This document shows positions 1 through 9,437 of a DNA stretch of 42,035 nucleotides, in pieces. Positions within the stretch are counted from its first letter, which is position 1, and each line of letters starts with the position of its first letter. This DNA is from Planctomycetota bacterium. Lineage in GTDB: Bacteria > Planctomycetota > Phycisphaerae > UBA1845. Made by a program: the position numbers and the translations under genes. The stretch is from the NCBI GenBank assembly GCA_016208685.1, contig JACQXM010000004.1, positions 31,987 through 74,021 on the forward strand, in the 5' to 3' direction. Below the pieces are notes generated by a model that saw only the letters and a program-made list of their open reading frames with translations, made no database searches and was not told the DNA's origin.

Positions 1-3000
1 CCTATGGCTCGCCGCACAGGCACTGCCGAATTGGTCGCTTTGCTGGCCATCGCCGGCGGCCAGCGTTTGCGCTTCGCATTCCGCGAGAACGCCGCATTCG
101 TCCGGCCGGCCGTCGGCGTCGCAATCGGCGCTGAAGCCTGCCGCCAGGTCGCAGTCATCCGGAACGCCGTTGCCGTTGCAGTCGTTGTTGTCCACCTCGC
201 ACGAGTCCGGAAAGGCGTTCCCGTTGCAGTCCGCAACCGCCCCGGCCGCCAGGTCGCACTCGTCGAGCACGCCGTTGTCGTCGCAGTCTGTGGCGGTTCC
301 GTCGAGCAGCTCGCACTCGTCAGGTACGCCGTTGGGCTGACAGTCGGTGTCGCACTCGTCGGGCACACGATTCACGTTACAGTCATTGTCCTCCAGCTCG
401 CACTCGTCCGGTATCGAGCTCGCGTTGCAATCAGAGTTGGCTCCGTCTCCAAGATCGCACTCATCGGGAACGCCATTGCCGTTGCAGTCGTTGCCGTCCA
501 GCTCGCACGAGTCCGCAACAGCGTTTCCGTTGCAGTCCGCAACTGCCCCGGACGCCAGATCGCATTCTTCGGGGATGCCGTTCGCGTTGCAATCGGTGCT
601 GCGCCCGCTTGCGATGTCGCAGGCGTCGGGGACGCCGTTGGGTTGGCAGTCGGGGTCGCATTCGTCGGGAACGCGATTCGCACCGCAATCCTGGCTGGTT
701 CCGGCGGCGATGTCGCAAATGTCCTGTACCCCGTTCGCATTGCAATCGGCTTGCGGGTCGCAGTAGTCGGGTTTGCCGTTACCGTCGCAATCCGTAGCGT
801 CGGCGTCGTCCGGATCGCAGATGTCCGGCACGCCGTCCAAGTCGCAATCGCCCAAATCGCCCGCAGCGATCTCGCAGGCATCCGCCAGACCGTTGCGGTT
901 GCAATCGGTGCGCGGGTCGCAATAGTCGGGCTTGCCGTTACCGTCGCAATCCGTAGCGTCGGGGTCGTCCGGATCGCAGATGTCCGGCACGCCGTCCAAG
1001 TCGCAATCGCCCAAATCGCCCGCAGCGATCTCGCAGGCATCCGCCAAGCGGTTGCAATTGCAGTCCGTGGCAACGATGGGTAGGGCGTATGCGGCCCCGG
1101 CGTCGGCAAACCCGCTCAGGTCGACTAGCGGAGCGCCGACGAAAAGACTTCCGCCGGCGGCGGCGATTGCCACACCGAACCGGTCGTTGATCGCGGCGCC
1201 CGGTGCGTGCAGCTTGCGGGTTTCAAGCCACCGGCCGGCCTGGTACTCGAAGATGAACACAGTACCGGAACCGCTCACACCAAGATCGTCATCGCGATCC
1301 GCCCCCACGGCCAGCAGGTTCGGCGCCAGGGCGACGGAGACGCCGAAACGATCACCGGCGTTCCCCGCCGTGGTGTCGCTGCCGCGAACTTTCGCCTCCT
1401 CGATCCAGGTCATGCCGTGACGGCGGAACACATAGGCGTAATGGCCGCTCGCGGAGCGGTCGCCGACCGCCGCGGTATCGCCGAGGAGCGAAAGACTGCT
1501 GCCGAATAAGCGCGACGCGGCGGCGTCGGATGCGTTGAGTCTTTGGGTCTGGACCCAGGCAGCACCCTGCCGGTGGAAAACGTAGACCGATCCCACAGGG
1601 CCGGCGACCACAGTCGGGATCCTGTCGCCGATGGCCGCCACCATCGCCCAGTCGCCGTCAATGGCGACCGCAATCCCGAACAGGTCGCCGGAGCCGGCAT
1701 CCGCCGCCAGGAGTTTGGCTTCCTGTACCCACGTAGCGCCATCGTAACGGAAAACAAAGGCCGATCCGGAATCTCCGATTCCGGCCGGTCCGGGGACCTC
1801 GTCGCTTTTCGGCCTTCCCACGATGATCCGGTCGGCGTCCATGGCCACCGCCGACCCGAACTCGTCCTCCGCGTGGGTTTCGACATATGCGGGAGCGGCG
1901 ATGAGCCTGCCTTCCTCGACCCAGAATGCTCCATCGAACCGGAACACGGCCGCTGCGCCCGCTCTGAACTGTGGCCCCTGGGTGGGCGTGCCCGTCGCCT
2001 CCGGAATGCCGATCACGATGCGTTCACCGCTTGCCGCCACCGACTGCCCGGCGTCGTCGCCTGGCTGCACCCCGTTCGGGGTGAGTCTTGCGGCCTGGGA
2101 CCACCCGTCCGCCCCACGGCCGAATACGTACGCGGCGCCGGCGCCGCTCCCGCGCCCCGGGGCGCCGATGACCGCCCACCTGCGGCTCGCCGCACAGGCA
2201 CTGCCGAATCGGTCGCCTTGCTGGCCATCGCCGGCGACCAGCGTTTGCGCCGCGCATTCCGCGAGAACTCCGCACTCGTCCGGCCGGCCGTCGGCGTCGC
2301 AATCGGCACTGGAGCCTGCCGCCAGGTCGCAGTCATCGAGAACGCCGTTGCCGTTGCAGTCGGTGTTGTCCAGCTCGCACGCGTCCGGAACGGCGTTCTC
2401 GTTGCAGTCCGCGACTGCCCCGGATGCCAGGTCGCACTCATCGAGCACGCCGTTGCCGTTACAGTCATGTCCGGGGCGCTCGCACTCGTCGGGTATGTAA
2501 TTCGCGTTGCAATCCACACTGCCGCCGGTGGTCAGGTCGCATTCATCCGGAACTTGATTGGCGTTACAATCCGCGCTTACTCCGGTGAGGAAATCGCAGG
2601 CATCCGGCTGTCCGTTGGGTTGGCAGTCGGGGTCGCACTCGTCGGGAACGCGATTCGAATCGCAATCCCGACTCGTCCCGGCCGCGATGTCGCAAATGTC
2701 CTGCACGTCGTTGGTATTGCAATCGGCCTGCGGGTCGCAGTAATCGGGGACGCCGTTTACATCGCAATCCCCCGCCGTTAGGTCGTCCGGATCGCAGACG
2801 TCAGGAATGCCGTCGCCGTCGCAGTCGCCGAGGTCGCCTTCCTGCATCTGGCATATGTCGGCCAAGCCGTCACAGTTGCAGTCCTCCCCAAACGTTCCGA
2901 TGACGTAAACGACCCCTGTGTCGTGGGTTTCACCACCCAGCCGTGCTCCTGCCAGCACTTGCGATTCCGCCAGAGCCACCACGTACCCGAACTGGTCGCC

Positions 3001-6000
3001 CGGATCAGGGGGGTTTACTTTTCGTACCTGCATCCATTGGTTGCCGGCGTGGCGGAACAGATACACTGCACCGCTGTTGGAAAGCGATCCCAGGTTGTAA
3101 CGATCGGCCCCGACGACCAGTAGGTCGTTGCGGACCGCCACCGAGACCCCGAAGCGATCGCCGTGCGTTCCGGACACGGTATCGTCGCCGCGGAACTTCG
3201 CTTCCTCGATCCACTGCGCGCCGTGACGACGGAACACGTAAACGAAATTCCCCAGGCGGTCCCCAACCGCCGCCACGTCGCCGGTTATCGAAAGGCTGGC
3301 GCCGAACAGCCGCGGCGAGGAGGCATCGGAGGCGTTCAAGCGCTGCACCTGCGTCCAGACGCCGCCTTCGCGGTGGAACACGTAGACGGAGCCCACGGGG
3401 CCGTTACTTACCGTTGGAATGCGGTCGCCGATCGCCCCGACCATGGCCCAATCGCCCTGGAGCGCCACGGTCGTGCCGAACTGGTCGTTCACGTCGGCAT
3501 CGGCTGCGAGGAGCTTGTCCTCCAGGCGCCAGTGCGTGCCGTCGAAACGAAACACGAAGGCCGAGCCCGACGCGCCGAAGGATGCCGGCGTCAATACCTC
3601 GTCGCTTTGTGGCATCCCCACCAGTGCCCGGTCACCATCCAGAGCCACCGCAGCTCCGAAAGCATCGTCGCGGGCGATGTCGTTGGGCCCGGGCACGAGC
3701 ACGGCGGACTGCCGCCACGCTCCGGCGTCGTCCCGCTGGTACATGAACGCCGCGCCGGAACGCCACTGGAGCGACCCGTACCTCGGGACGTTGGTCATCG
3801 GAGTGCCCACGAGCACGCGACCGCCGCTAACGGATACCGACCGGCCGAAGTCCCGAACCTGGTGCTCCCAATCCGGTCGCAGCACCGCGGACTCCACCCA
3901 GTCCAGGCCGACGCGCTCGAACACGTAAACGGCACCGGTCTCGGCGGTGGGCAGCGGCGCGCCCACGGCGGCAATCGTCTCTTCCGCGGCCAGCGAGCTC
4001 GCGTAGCCGCTGCGTTCGACATTCTCCGCGGGGACGATGCCCTCCACGGCGCAGGGCGCGTACACTCCGCACTCATCCGGCCGGCCGTCGCCGTTGCAGT
4101 CGGCGCTGGTGCCGGCCGCCAAGTCGCACTCATCGAGAACGCCGTTGGCGTTGCAGTCCGTCGCAAAACCGGCGTCGAGTTCGCAGCCGTCGAGAACGCG
4201 GTTGGTGTTGCAGTCCGTTGCGCTCCCGTCGGCAAGCTCGCAGGCATCGGCCCGGGCGTTGCAGTTGCAGTCCTCGCTGGTCATCGGGAACACGTAGGCG
4301 GCGCCGCCATCCGTCGCCCCCGAGGGGTCGTCTGCCAGGCGCGCGCCGACAACCAGGTTGCGGCCATCAGTCGCCACGGCGCTTCCGAATCGATCCCCGG
4401 CGGCCGCGTCCGGCGCGTGCAGCTTGCGCCGCTCCACCCAGGTCCCGCTTTCGTACTGGAAGAGAAAGGCCGTTCCGGAATTGCCCAGGCCGCCGTCATC
4501 GTCGCGCTCGGCGCCGACGACGAGGAACTTGCCGGACAGAGCCACGGACGCCCCGAAGCGGTCCCCGGTGGATTCGGTGGAGGTGTCGCTGCCCCGGAGG
4601 ATGGCCTCCTGCACCCACGCCGCTGCCTCGCGGCGGAAGACGTAGACGAGCTGCGCCGTGGAATCACCAATGGCCGCCCGGCCGCCGTCGATCGACACGC
4701 TTCCGCCGAAACGTTGCGGGCTAAGCGCCGCATCGCCGTTTAAGCGCTGCGTCTGGTACCAACGCGAGCCGAACCGCTGGAAAACATAGACCGACCCCAG
4801 TGCCCCCGTGGGAAGTGACGGCGGCCGATCGCCGACGGCGCCGACCATGGCAACGTCGCCGCGGATCGCCACGGCGGAGCCGAACTGGTCGCTCTCATCG
4901 GCATCGTCGGCGACGAGCTTCGCCTCGTAGCTCCATCGGTCCCAATCGCGACGGAACACGAACGCCGATCCGGAGTTGCCCGCACCAAGCGCACCGCGGA
5001 CCTCGTCACTGTCCGGGCGCCCGATCAGCGCCCGTTTGCCGTCCAGCGCTACGGCCGCCGCGAAGTGGTCTTGCGCGTGGATATCATGGATGAGGGGGGT
5101 GAGCGACGCGCGTTGCTCCCAGGTATTGTTGGGCGTGAGCTCGAAGACAGTCGCCTTGCCTGCAGCGAATTGCTGTCCGATGGGATTGACGAGTGCCGCC
5201 TGGGGAGAGCCAACGAGGATGTGATTCCCATCGACGGCAACCGAGCGCCCCGTTTCGTCGCCCAGCACGCTATCGAACGGCACGAGTTCAGCGCTTCTGG
5301 ACCAGCGAACCGCCTCACGCTGGAATACATAGGCGGTGCCCCAGCCGTTTACGTATCCCGGCGCGCCCACGACGACCCACTCGCCACTGGCTGCGCAGGC
5401 GGCGCCGAACTGGGATGCGGGCGCGTACTCGTCCAGGCCCAGGCGGTCCGCCGTGCAGTCATTGAGCACTCCACACTCGTCCGGTTGGCCGTCGCCGTTG
5501 CAATCGGCGCTGGTGCCGGTACCCAAATCGCAATCATCCGGCTGTCCGTTGCCGTTGCAGTCACGGCCGGCAAGCTGGCACCCGTCGTGAACGCCATCAT
5601 GGTCGCAATCCGCCGTAGGATCGGCGAACAGGTCGCACACGTCGAGTATGCCGTTTCCATTGCAGTCTGCGGCCCCAGTATTGACCGCGTCGCATTCGTC
5701 CGGTACCTGATTGGCGTTACAATCCTGATGGGTTCCTGTGGCGATGTCGCATTCATCCGGAATCGCATTAGCGTTGCAGTCGGCACTGTGACCCCACGCA
5801 ATATCGCACTCATCGGCAACGTCGTTCGGTTGGCAATCCGGCTCGCAATCATCAACGATAAGATTGCGGTTGCAGTCGGTACTCGCGCCCGTGGCGAGGT
5901 CCGTTTCATCGGCGATGCCGTTCCCGTTGCAGTCGCGCGATATCCAGAGATAGTAGACGTCCATCTCGTCGTTGAAGGTGGCGGCATACGCAACATAAGC

Positions 6001-7359
6001 ACCCATTTCCCGGGAGGCCAGCGCGCATGGGTCCGCCCCGAAGCCGTCTGGCGGGCCGAAGAACGCGGGCCCGAACGCCGGCGTCACCGGTGTGGGCGAC
6101 GACCACGAGGAGCCGCCGTCGAACGAGTAGGCATAGTAGAGCTGTGTCGCATAGTACGACGAGCTGTCGGCGCTGCCGTCGCCCCAGACTACGTCGATGC
6201 GTCCGGTCGGTGCTACGGCCATGGCCGCATGCTGTGCTGCCGTCGAATAGGGCCGGATGCTGTCGCCATTGAGCGTCATCGGGGCACTCCACGTTTGCCC
6301 GTTGTCGGTACTCCGGGCGAACATGACGGCCCGACTTGCCGGCTCGGGTGGATCCTGGAGCGAGAGTGCGTAGAAGGTCCCGTGGTGTGCGCCGCCGGTA
6401 TCGTCTATCGCCAGCAGTATCCGCCCCAGGCGGTGGTGGGTGCCGAGGTTGAACGTGGACGCGAACTCGAAGGCCGGCGGAGTGGCCGGATCTCGGGCGC
6501 TGGATGACCGCGCGACAACGACAGGCCCCGGATTGACGGCCCCACCGCCCACGACCGCCACCGTGCCATCCGGTGCCACGGCGGCACACCCCGCGCCACG
6601 ATACAGCGGGACCGGCACGGGATAGGAAAACGCGGTTGCGCCGGGCTTGAGCCGCGCGAACACCCCCTCGCCGCAGCATCGGTACTCCCAGAGCGCATAC
6701 ACGTTGCCCCGGCCGGTGCCCCCGGTGCGGTCGATGGCCAGCCACGGACGCGCGCCGCAGAGCGCGGGCAAACCCCAGTCCCAGGTGACGCCGCCGTCAT
6801 ACGAGCGGTACAGGTCGCACACCGTCGGCGGCTGATAGGCCGGGTCCGAGCGCAGCGTGAGGTAGTAGAACGTGCCGTCGGCGTCGACGTCGATCGCGGG
6901 ATCCGTGTGCGCTACGCCGCCGTGCAGAACGCCGGGCACCGACCAGGTTCCTCCCCCATCGCGGCTGTAGGCCAGGCCGGCGACGCTGACGCTCGAGGAG
7001 ACCGTGGGATACTTCTGCCAGCCGATGACGATGCGGTTCGGATCCACCGGGTCGACGGCGATGGCGGGGCTGTTGGCGGCGTCGCCGGTGATGTTGTTGC
7101 CGAGGGCGTCAACGTTGACCTGCACGCTTACATAGGGGCCGAGGGTCCATACACCGGCCGAACCGCGCGTGGCCGCCGGCGCGGTGCCGTCGGAGGCTGA
7201 GCCGTCTCCCGCGACCGTCGCGCCCACGTCATCGCCCTCTCCCGCCGCGACCGCACCCGCGGTCGCCCACCGCGCGCGGCCCGTCCACACTACCGGCACA
7301 AGAAGCAGACAAAGTCCCCACGCGAAAAGCTGAAAACGCCAGCGGCCCTGATGGTACAT
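1..7359 (-). CDS. Giant secreted Asp-box / FG-GAP / DCN-repeat protein, 3' end outside the window
   Basis: I translated the minus strand from ATG 7357-7359 to the window edge. The frame stays open for 2453 codons, with no stop, so the gene continues to the left. Order seen: signal peptide (about residues 1-30, hydrophobic run LFAWGLCLLLVPVVW); an exo-sialidase-like region to about 470 with four Asp-boxes (SRDGGGTW, SYDGGVTW, STDNGQTW, SFDGGSSW); then blocks of DCNxNGxPDECD repeats (9, 4, 12 and 19 units, about 44 in all) alternating with about 390-residue FG-GAP beta-propeller blocks (FGxSVA, VGA, GxxYVF motifs) near 636-1025, 1102-1488 and 1697-2093. A fourth propeller begins at the edge. 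The Asp/Cys repeats resemble Ca2+-binding thrombospondin-3/dockerin-like loops. A large extracellular or surface-bound protein is inferred; ligand and enzymatic activity are unknown. The start is preceded by GGGGGTGCGTGGG. Confidence 0.9.
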   Translation of the reverse strand, partial: MYHQGRWRFQLFAWGLCLLLVPVVWTGRARWATAGAVAAGEGDDVGATVAGDGSASDGTAPAATRGSAGVWTLGPYVSVQVNVDALGNNITGDAANSPAIAVDPVDPNRIVIGWQKYPTVSSSVSVAGLAYSRDGGGTWSVPGVLHGGVAHTDPAIDVDADGTFYYLTLRSDPAYQPPTVCDLYRSYDGGVTWDWGLPALCGARPWLAIDRTGGTGRGNVYALWEYRCCGEGVFARLKPGATAFSYPVPVPLYRGAGCAAVAPDGTVAVVGGGAVNPGPVVVARSSSARDPATPPAFEFASTFNLGTHHRLGRILLAIDDTGGAHHGTFYALSLQDPPEPASRAVMFARSTDNGQTWSAPMTLNGDSIRPYSTAAQHAAMAVAPTGRIDVVWGDGSADSSSYYATQLYYAYSFDGGSSWSSPTPVTPAFGPAFFGPPDGFGADPCALASREMGAYVAYAATFNDEMDVYYLWISRDCNGNGIADETDLATGASTDCNRNLIVDDCEPDCQPNDVADECDIAWGHSADCNANAIPDECDIATGTHQDCNANQVPDECDAVNTGAADCNGNGILDVCDLFADPTADCDHDGVHDGCQLAGRDCNGNGQPDDCDLGTGTSADCNGDGQPDECGVLNDCTADRLGLDEYAPASQFGAACAASGEWVVVGAPGYVNGWGTAYVFQREAVRWSRSAELVPFDSVLGDETGRSVAVDGNHILVGSPQAALVNPIGQQFAAGKATVFELTPNNTWEQRASLTPLIHDIHAQDHFAAAVALDGKRALIGRPDSDEVRGALGAGNSGSAFVFRRDWDRWSYEAKLVADDADESDQFGSAVAIRGDVAMVGAVGDRPPSLPTGALGSVYVFQRFGSRWYQTQRLNGDAALSPQRFGGSVSIDGGRAAIGDSTAQLVYVFRREAAAWVQEAILRGSDTSTESTGDRFGASVALSGKFLVVGAERDDDGGLGNSGTAFLFQYESGTWVERRKLHAPDAAAGDRFGSAVATDGRNLVVGARLADDPSGATDGGAAYVFPMTSEDCNCNARADACELADGSATDCNTNRVLDGCELDAGFATDCNANGVLDECDLAAGTSADCNGDGRPDECGVYAPCAVEGIVPAENVERSGYASSLAAEETIAAVGAPLPTAETGAVYVFERVGLDWVESAVLRPDWEHQVRDFGRSVSVSGGRVLVGTPMTNVPRYGSLQWRSGAAFMYQRDDAGAWRQSAVLVPGPNDIARDDAFGAAVALDGDRALVGMPQSDEVLTPASFGASGSAFVFRFDGTHWRLEDKLLAADADVNDQFGTTVALQGDWAMVGAIGDRIPTVSNGPVGSVYVFHREGGVWTQVQRLNASDASSPRLFGASLSITGDVAAVGDRLGNFVYVFRRHGAQWIEEAKFRGDDTVSGTHGDRFGVSVAVRNDLLVVGADRYNLGSLSNSGAVYLFRHAGNQWMQVRKVNPPDPGDQFGYVVALAESQVLAGARLGGETHDTGVVYVIGTFGEDCNCDGLADICQMQEGDLGDCDGDGIPDVCDPDDLTAGDCDVNGVPDYCDPQADCNTNDVQDICDIAAGTSRDCDSNRVPDECDPDCQPNGQPDACDFLTGVSADCNANQVPDECDLTTGGSVDCNANYIPDECERPGHDCNGNGVLDECDLASGAVADCNENAVPDACELDNTDCNGNGVLDDCDLAAGSSADCDADGRPDECGVLAECAAQTLVAGDGQQGDRFGSACAASRRWAVIGAPGRGSGAGAAYVFGRGADGWSQAARLTPNGVQPGDDAGQSVAASGERIVIGIPEATGTPTQGPQFRAGAAAVFRFDGAFWVEEGRLIAAPAYVETHAEDEFGSAVAMDADRIIVGRPKSDEVPGPAGIGDSGSAFVFRYDGATWVQEAKLLAADAGSGDLFGIAVAIDGDWAMVAAIGDRIPTVVAGPVGSVYVFHRQGAAWVQTQRLNASDAAASRLFGSSLSLLGDTAAVGDRSASGHYAYVFRRHGMTWIEEAKVRGSDTTAGNAGDRFGVSVALAPNLLAVGADRDDDLGVSGSGTVFIFEYQAGRWLETRKLHAPGAAINDRFGVAIAAAGGSLFVGAPLVDLSGFADAGAAYALPIVATDCNCNRLADACEIAAGDLGDCDLDGVPDICDPDDPDATDCDGNGKPDYCDPRTDCNRNGLADACEIAAGDLGDCDLDGVPDICDPDDADATDCDGNGKPDYCDPQADCNANGVQDICDIAAGTSQDCGANRVPDECDPDCQPNGVPDACDIASGRSTDCNANGIPEECDLASGAVADCNGNAVADSCELDGNDCNGNGVPDECDLGDGANSDCNASSIPDECELEDNDCNVNRVPDECDTDCQPNGVPDECELLDGTATDCDDNGVLDECDLAAGAVADCNGNAFPDSCEVDNNDCNGNGVPDDCDLAAGFSADCDADGRPDECGVLAECEAQTLAAGDGQQSDQFGSACAASHR
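4..2474 (-). repeat. 2178-bp module duplication in the giant gene
   Basis: Positions about 4-296 and 2182-2474 align without gaps at a constant offset of 2178 bp (726 codons) with only scattered substitutions. They cover the end of a DCN block (ending DADGRPDECG) and the start of the following propeller. The unit that repeats is therefore propeller plus DCN block. The blocks at about 2890-4060 and 4285-5455 are older, more diverged versions. Confidence 0.75.
753..1070 (-). repeat. Tandem 159-bp duplication inside the DCN-repeat region
   Basis: Positions 753-911 and 912-1070 are direct copies with a period of 159 bp (53 codons). They are nearly identical until the last 15-20 bases. Each copy encodes three Asp/Cys units (DCDLDGVPDICD, DCDGNGKPDYCD, DCNRNGLADACE). 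The in-frame length suits expansion by slippage or unequal crossover. Confidence 0.85.
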
Positions 7360-7423
7360 CCCACGCACCCCCAGAATGTCGGTCTGCAAACGAGAGGAAC
7401 GCCGTGCGGCGCAAGACATTATC

Positions 7424-7452
7424 ACTCTAGCCCGGTCCCACATACCTTTCAA
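7424..7452 (-). promoter_or_regulatory. Possible sigma70-type promoter of the giant surface-protein gene
   Basis: On the minus strand, TTGAAA (7447-7452) and TAGAGT (7424-7429) are separated by 17 bp. They match the -35 and -10 consensus at 5/6 and 4/6 positions. The ATG lies about 65 bp downstream. This is a by-eye prediction. Confidence 0.4.
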
Positions 7453-8030
7453 CACCGCAGACGCCGGCGCGGCGGGTGATTTCCGGCGGAACGCACAAAA
7501 AAGCCGGCGGACGATTGGGACGGTGCGCTTCCCGGCCGGCGGGTCGGGGCGCGGGCGGAGAATGCCACGGCCGGGCACGAGGCCACAGCCTGGGCGGCGG
7601 CGCCGTGCAGACCTCCTGCGGCGGCAGCGGTCGGCGATCCGGCGAGTCGGCAGCGCGTAACGTCCTTGTGGACAATGAGTTACGTACGGATATGCTTCGT
7701 ATAGTGACTTACCGGTCTTGCGGCCGGAGGCGGGAGGCGCGCAGGCGCACGATCGGTAGCTCCGGCCGGCAGGTCGGTAGTGCGACAGGCGTTTCCCAAC
7801 CCCACGGGCGGTCGGATTACAGACTTCAGATTTCAGACTTGGGATTTGAGATTTCAGAATTCAGAATTCGGCATTCGAAGGTTCAAACCGGGTTCGGCCA
7901 CGCACCCGCCGCGAAGGGCCACCCGGCTCCGCGCGTGCGCGGCCGCTGCGGTCTACCGTCCCGCCCAACAAATGCCCTGTGCCGCCCGACACCGCGCGTG
8001 CGCGGCCGCCGTTCGGCTACAATACCCCGC
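7453..8030. other. Gene-free stretch upstream of uvrC, with simple repeats
   Basis: I see no convincing gene. Positions 7817-7882 hold a degenerate AT-richer run built from repeats such as CAGATTTCAGA and CAGAATTCAGAATTCGG. The 18-mer CCGCGCGTGCGCGGCCGC occurs twice (7929-7946 and 7992-8009). TACAAT at 8018-8023 lies 7 bp before the uvrC ATG. With no clear ribosome site, this would fit a leaderless uvrC mRNA, but no -35 box is visible. Confidence 0.5.
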
Positions 8031-9437
8031 ATGGACGACGCCTCCCTGGAAGCCATCCGGCAGCGCATCGCCGAGTTCCCCAAGACCCCCGGCGTGTACC
8101 TGATGAAGGACGCCGAGGGCCGGGTGCTCTACGTGGGCAAGGCCAAGGACCTGCGCTCGCGGGTGTCCAGCTACTTCCAGCCAAGGGCGGACCTGCTCAA
8201 CACCCGCGGACCGGACATCTGCCGCATGGTGGACAAGGTCACCGACATCGACTTCCTGGAATGCGACACCGAGGTCGACGCCGTGCTCAAGGAAGCCCGG
8301 CTCATCAAGGACATCCAGCCGCCGCACAACGTGCTGCTCAAGGACGACAAGACCTTCCCCTATCTGGAGATCACCACCGGGGACGATTTTCCCGCGGTGT
8401 ACGTGACGCGCACGCCGCGCCTGAAAGGCAGCAAGCTGTACGGGCCCTTTCCTTCCGCCTCCGCCATACGCGACGCGGTGAACGCCTTGCAGAAGGTGTT
8501 CAAGTACCGCACCTGCGAACTGGACATCCGCGACGAGGATGAGTCGCGGCGCTTCTTCCGTCCCTGCCTGCTCTATGCCATCAAACAGTGCACCGCCCCT
8601 TGCGCCGCCCTCATCAGCCGCGAGGCCTACGCCGAAGACATCAAACGCCTGCGCAAGTTCCTGGCCAGCAAGCGAAGCGTGGTTATGCGGCAGCTCACGC
8701 AGGAGATGGAGGCCGCTTCCAAGGCGCAGCGCTTCGAGGAGGCGGCCACCCTGCGCGATCGTATCAAGGCCATCGGGGCGCTCTCGCTTTCGGGAGACGT
8801 GCGCGAGGACGTGCAGCCGGAAGTGTTCTATATCGACCCCACCGCCGGGCTGGAGAAACTCGCCGAGCTCCTGGGCCTGGACGCCCGCCCGCGCTGCATG
8901 GAGTGCATCGACATCGCGCACATTCAGGGGGCGGAGATGGTGGGCTCGCTGGTTTGCTTCATCGACGGCAAGCCCTTCAAGAGCGGCTACCGCAAGTTCC
9001 GTATCAAAACCGTGACCGGCGTCGATGATTACGCCGCCATCCGCGAGGTCATCACGCGGCGCTACCGACATGCCGCGGGAGGCGAGGAGCTCTATCCCGA
9101 CGTGATTCTGATCGACGGGGGATTGGGCCAGCTCCATGCAGGGCTTGAAGCCTTCGAGGAGCTCTGCGCCGACCCGGAGTCGCCCGCCATCCGCCCGCCG
9201 ATGGTCATCTCACTCGCCAAGCGCGAGGAGGAGGTGTACATCCAGGCGCGCAAGGCCCCGGTGCGGTTGCCGCGCAACAACGAGGCCCTGCGCATTCTCC
9301 AGAAGATGCGCGACGAGGCACACCGCTTCGCGCAGCACTACCACCACACGCTGCGCCGGCGACGGACGCTCGAGGAGGAAACCCGCGAGGGGCGGCGCCC
9401 GCCGAGGGGCAGGCGGGGCGGAACGCAGTCGGCGTGA
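8031..9437 (+). CDS. uvrC: Excinuclease ABC subunit C, short form without HhH region
   Basis: UvrC makes the dual incisions of nucleotide-excision repair after UvrA/UvrB damage recognition. The 468-residue protein has an N-terminal GIY-YIG nuclease (GVYLMKD, LYVGKAKDL, about 16-100), a UVR motif for UvrB contact (about 217-247, FEEAATLRDRI), and the RNase-H-like second nuclease (CIDIAHIQG, VILIDGGLGQLHAG, DEAHRF). It stops shortly after the conserved HR/LR segment in a basic tail. The C-terminal tandem helix-hairpin-helix of the about 610-residue E. coli enzyme is absent. A second 3' copy about 1.9 kb downstream ends at the equivalent place, so shortness is probably native to this lineage. 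The ATG directly precedes the conserved N-terminus; no strong ribosome site is visible. Confidence 0.95.
   Translation: MDDASLEAIRQRIAEFPKTPGVYLMKDAEGRVLYVGKAKDLRSRVSSYFQPRADLLNTRGPDICRMVDKVTDIDFLECDTEVDAVLKEARLIKDIQPPHNVLLKDDKTFPYLEITTGDDFPAVYVTRTPRLKGSKLYGPFPSASAIRDAVNALQKVFKYRTCELDIRDEDESRRFFRPCLLYAIKQCTAPCAALISREAYAEDIKRLRKFLASKRSVVMRQLTQEMEAASKAQRFEEAATLRDRIKAIGALSLSGDVREDVQPEVFYIDPTAGLEKLAELLGLDARPRCMECIDIAHIQGAEMVGSLVCFIDGKPFKSGYRKFRIKTVTGVDDYAAIREVITRRYRHAAGGEELYPDVILIDGGLGQLHAGLEAFEELCADPESPAIRPPMVISLAKREEEVYIQARKAPVRLPRNNEALRILQKMRDEAHRFAQHYHHTLRRRRTLEEETREGRRPPRGRRGGTQSA

Noticed and set aside
4..2781. Long plus-strand open frames opposite the giant gene (for example 4-1083 and 1543-2781)
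   Set aside because: They are shadows of the repetitive minus-strand gene: the minus frame shows signal peptide, Asp-box, FG-GAP and DCN repeats, while the plus-strand products are monotonous Val/Ala/Arg sequence without domains.
1..5950. CRISPR array suggested by regularly spaced repeats
   Set aside because: The repeats are 36-60 bp coding units of DCNxNGxPDECD, degenerate at the DNA level and without unique spacers between identical repeats.
5906..6745. 279-codon minus-strand frame overlapping the Asp-box domain in another frame
   Set aside because: Arg/Gly-rich product with no domain; the annotated frame carries four Asp-boxes over the same DNA.
7953..9137. 394-codon frame antisense to uvrC
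   Set aside because: uvrC on the plus strand has all family motifs; the antisense frame is open only because of high GC third positions.
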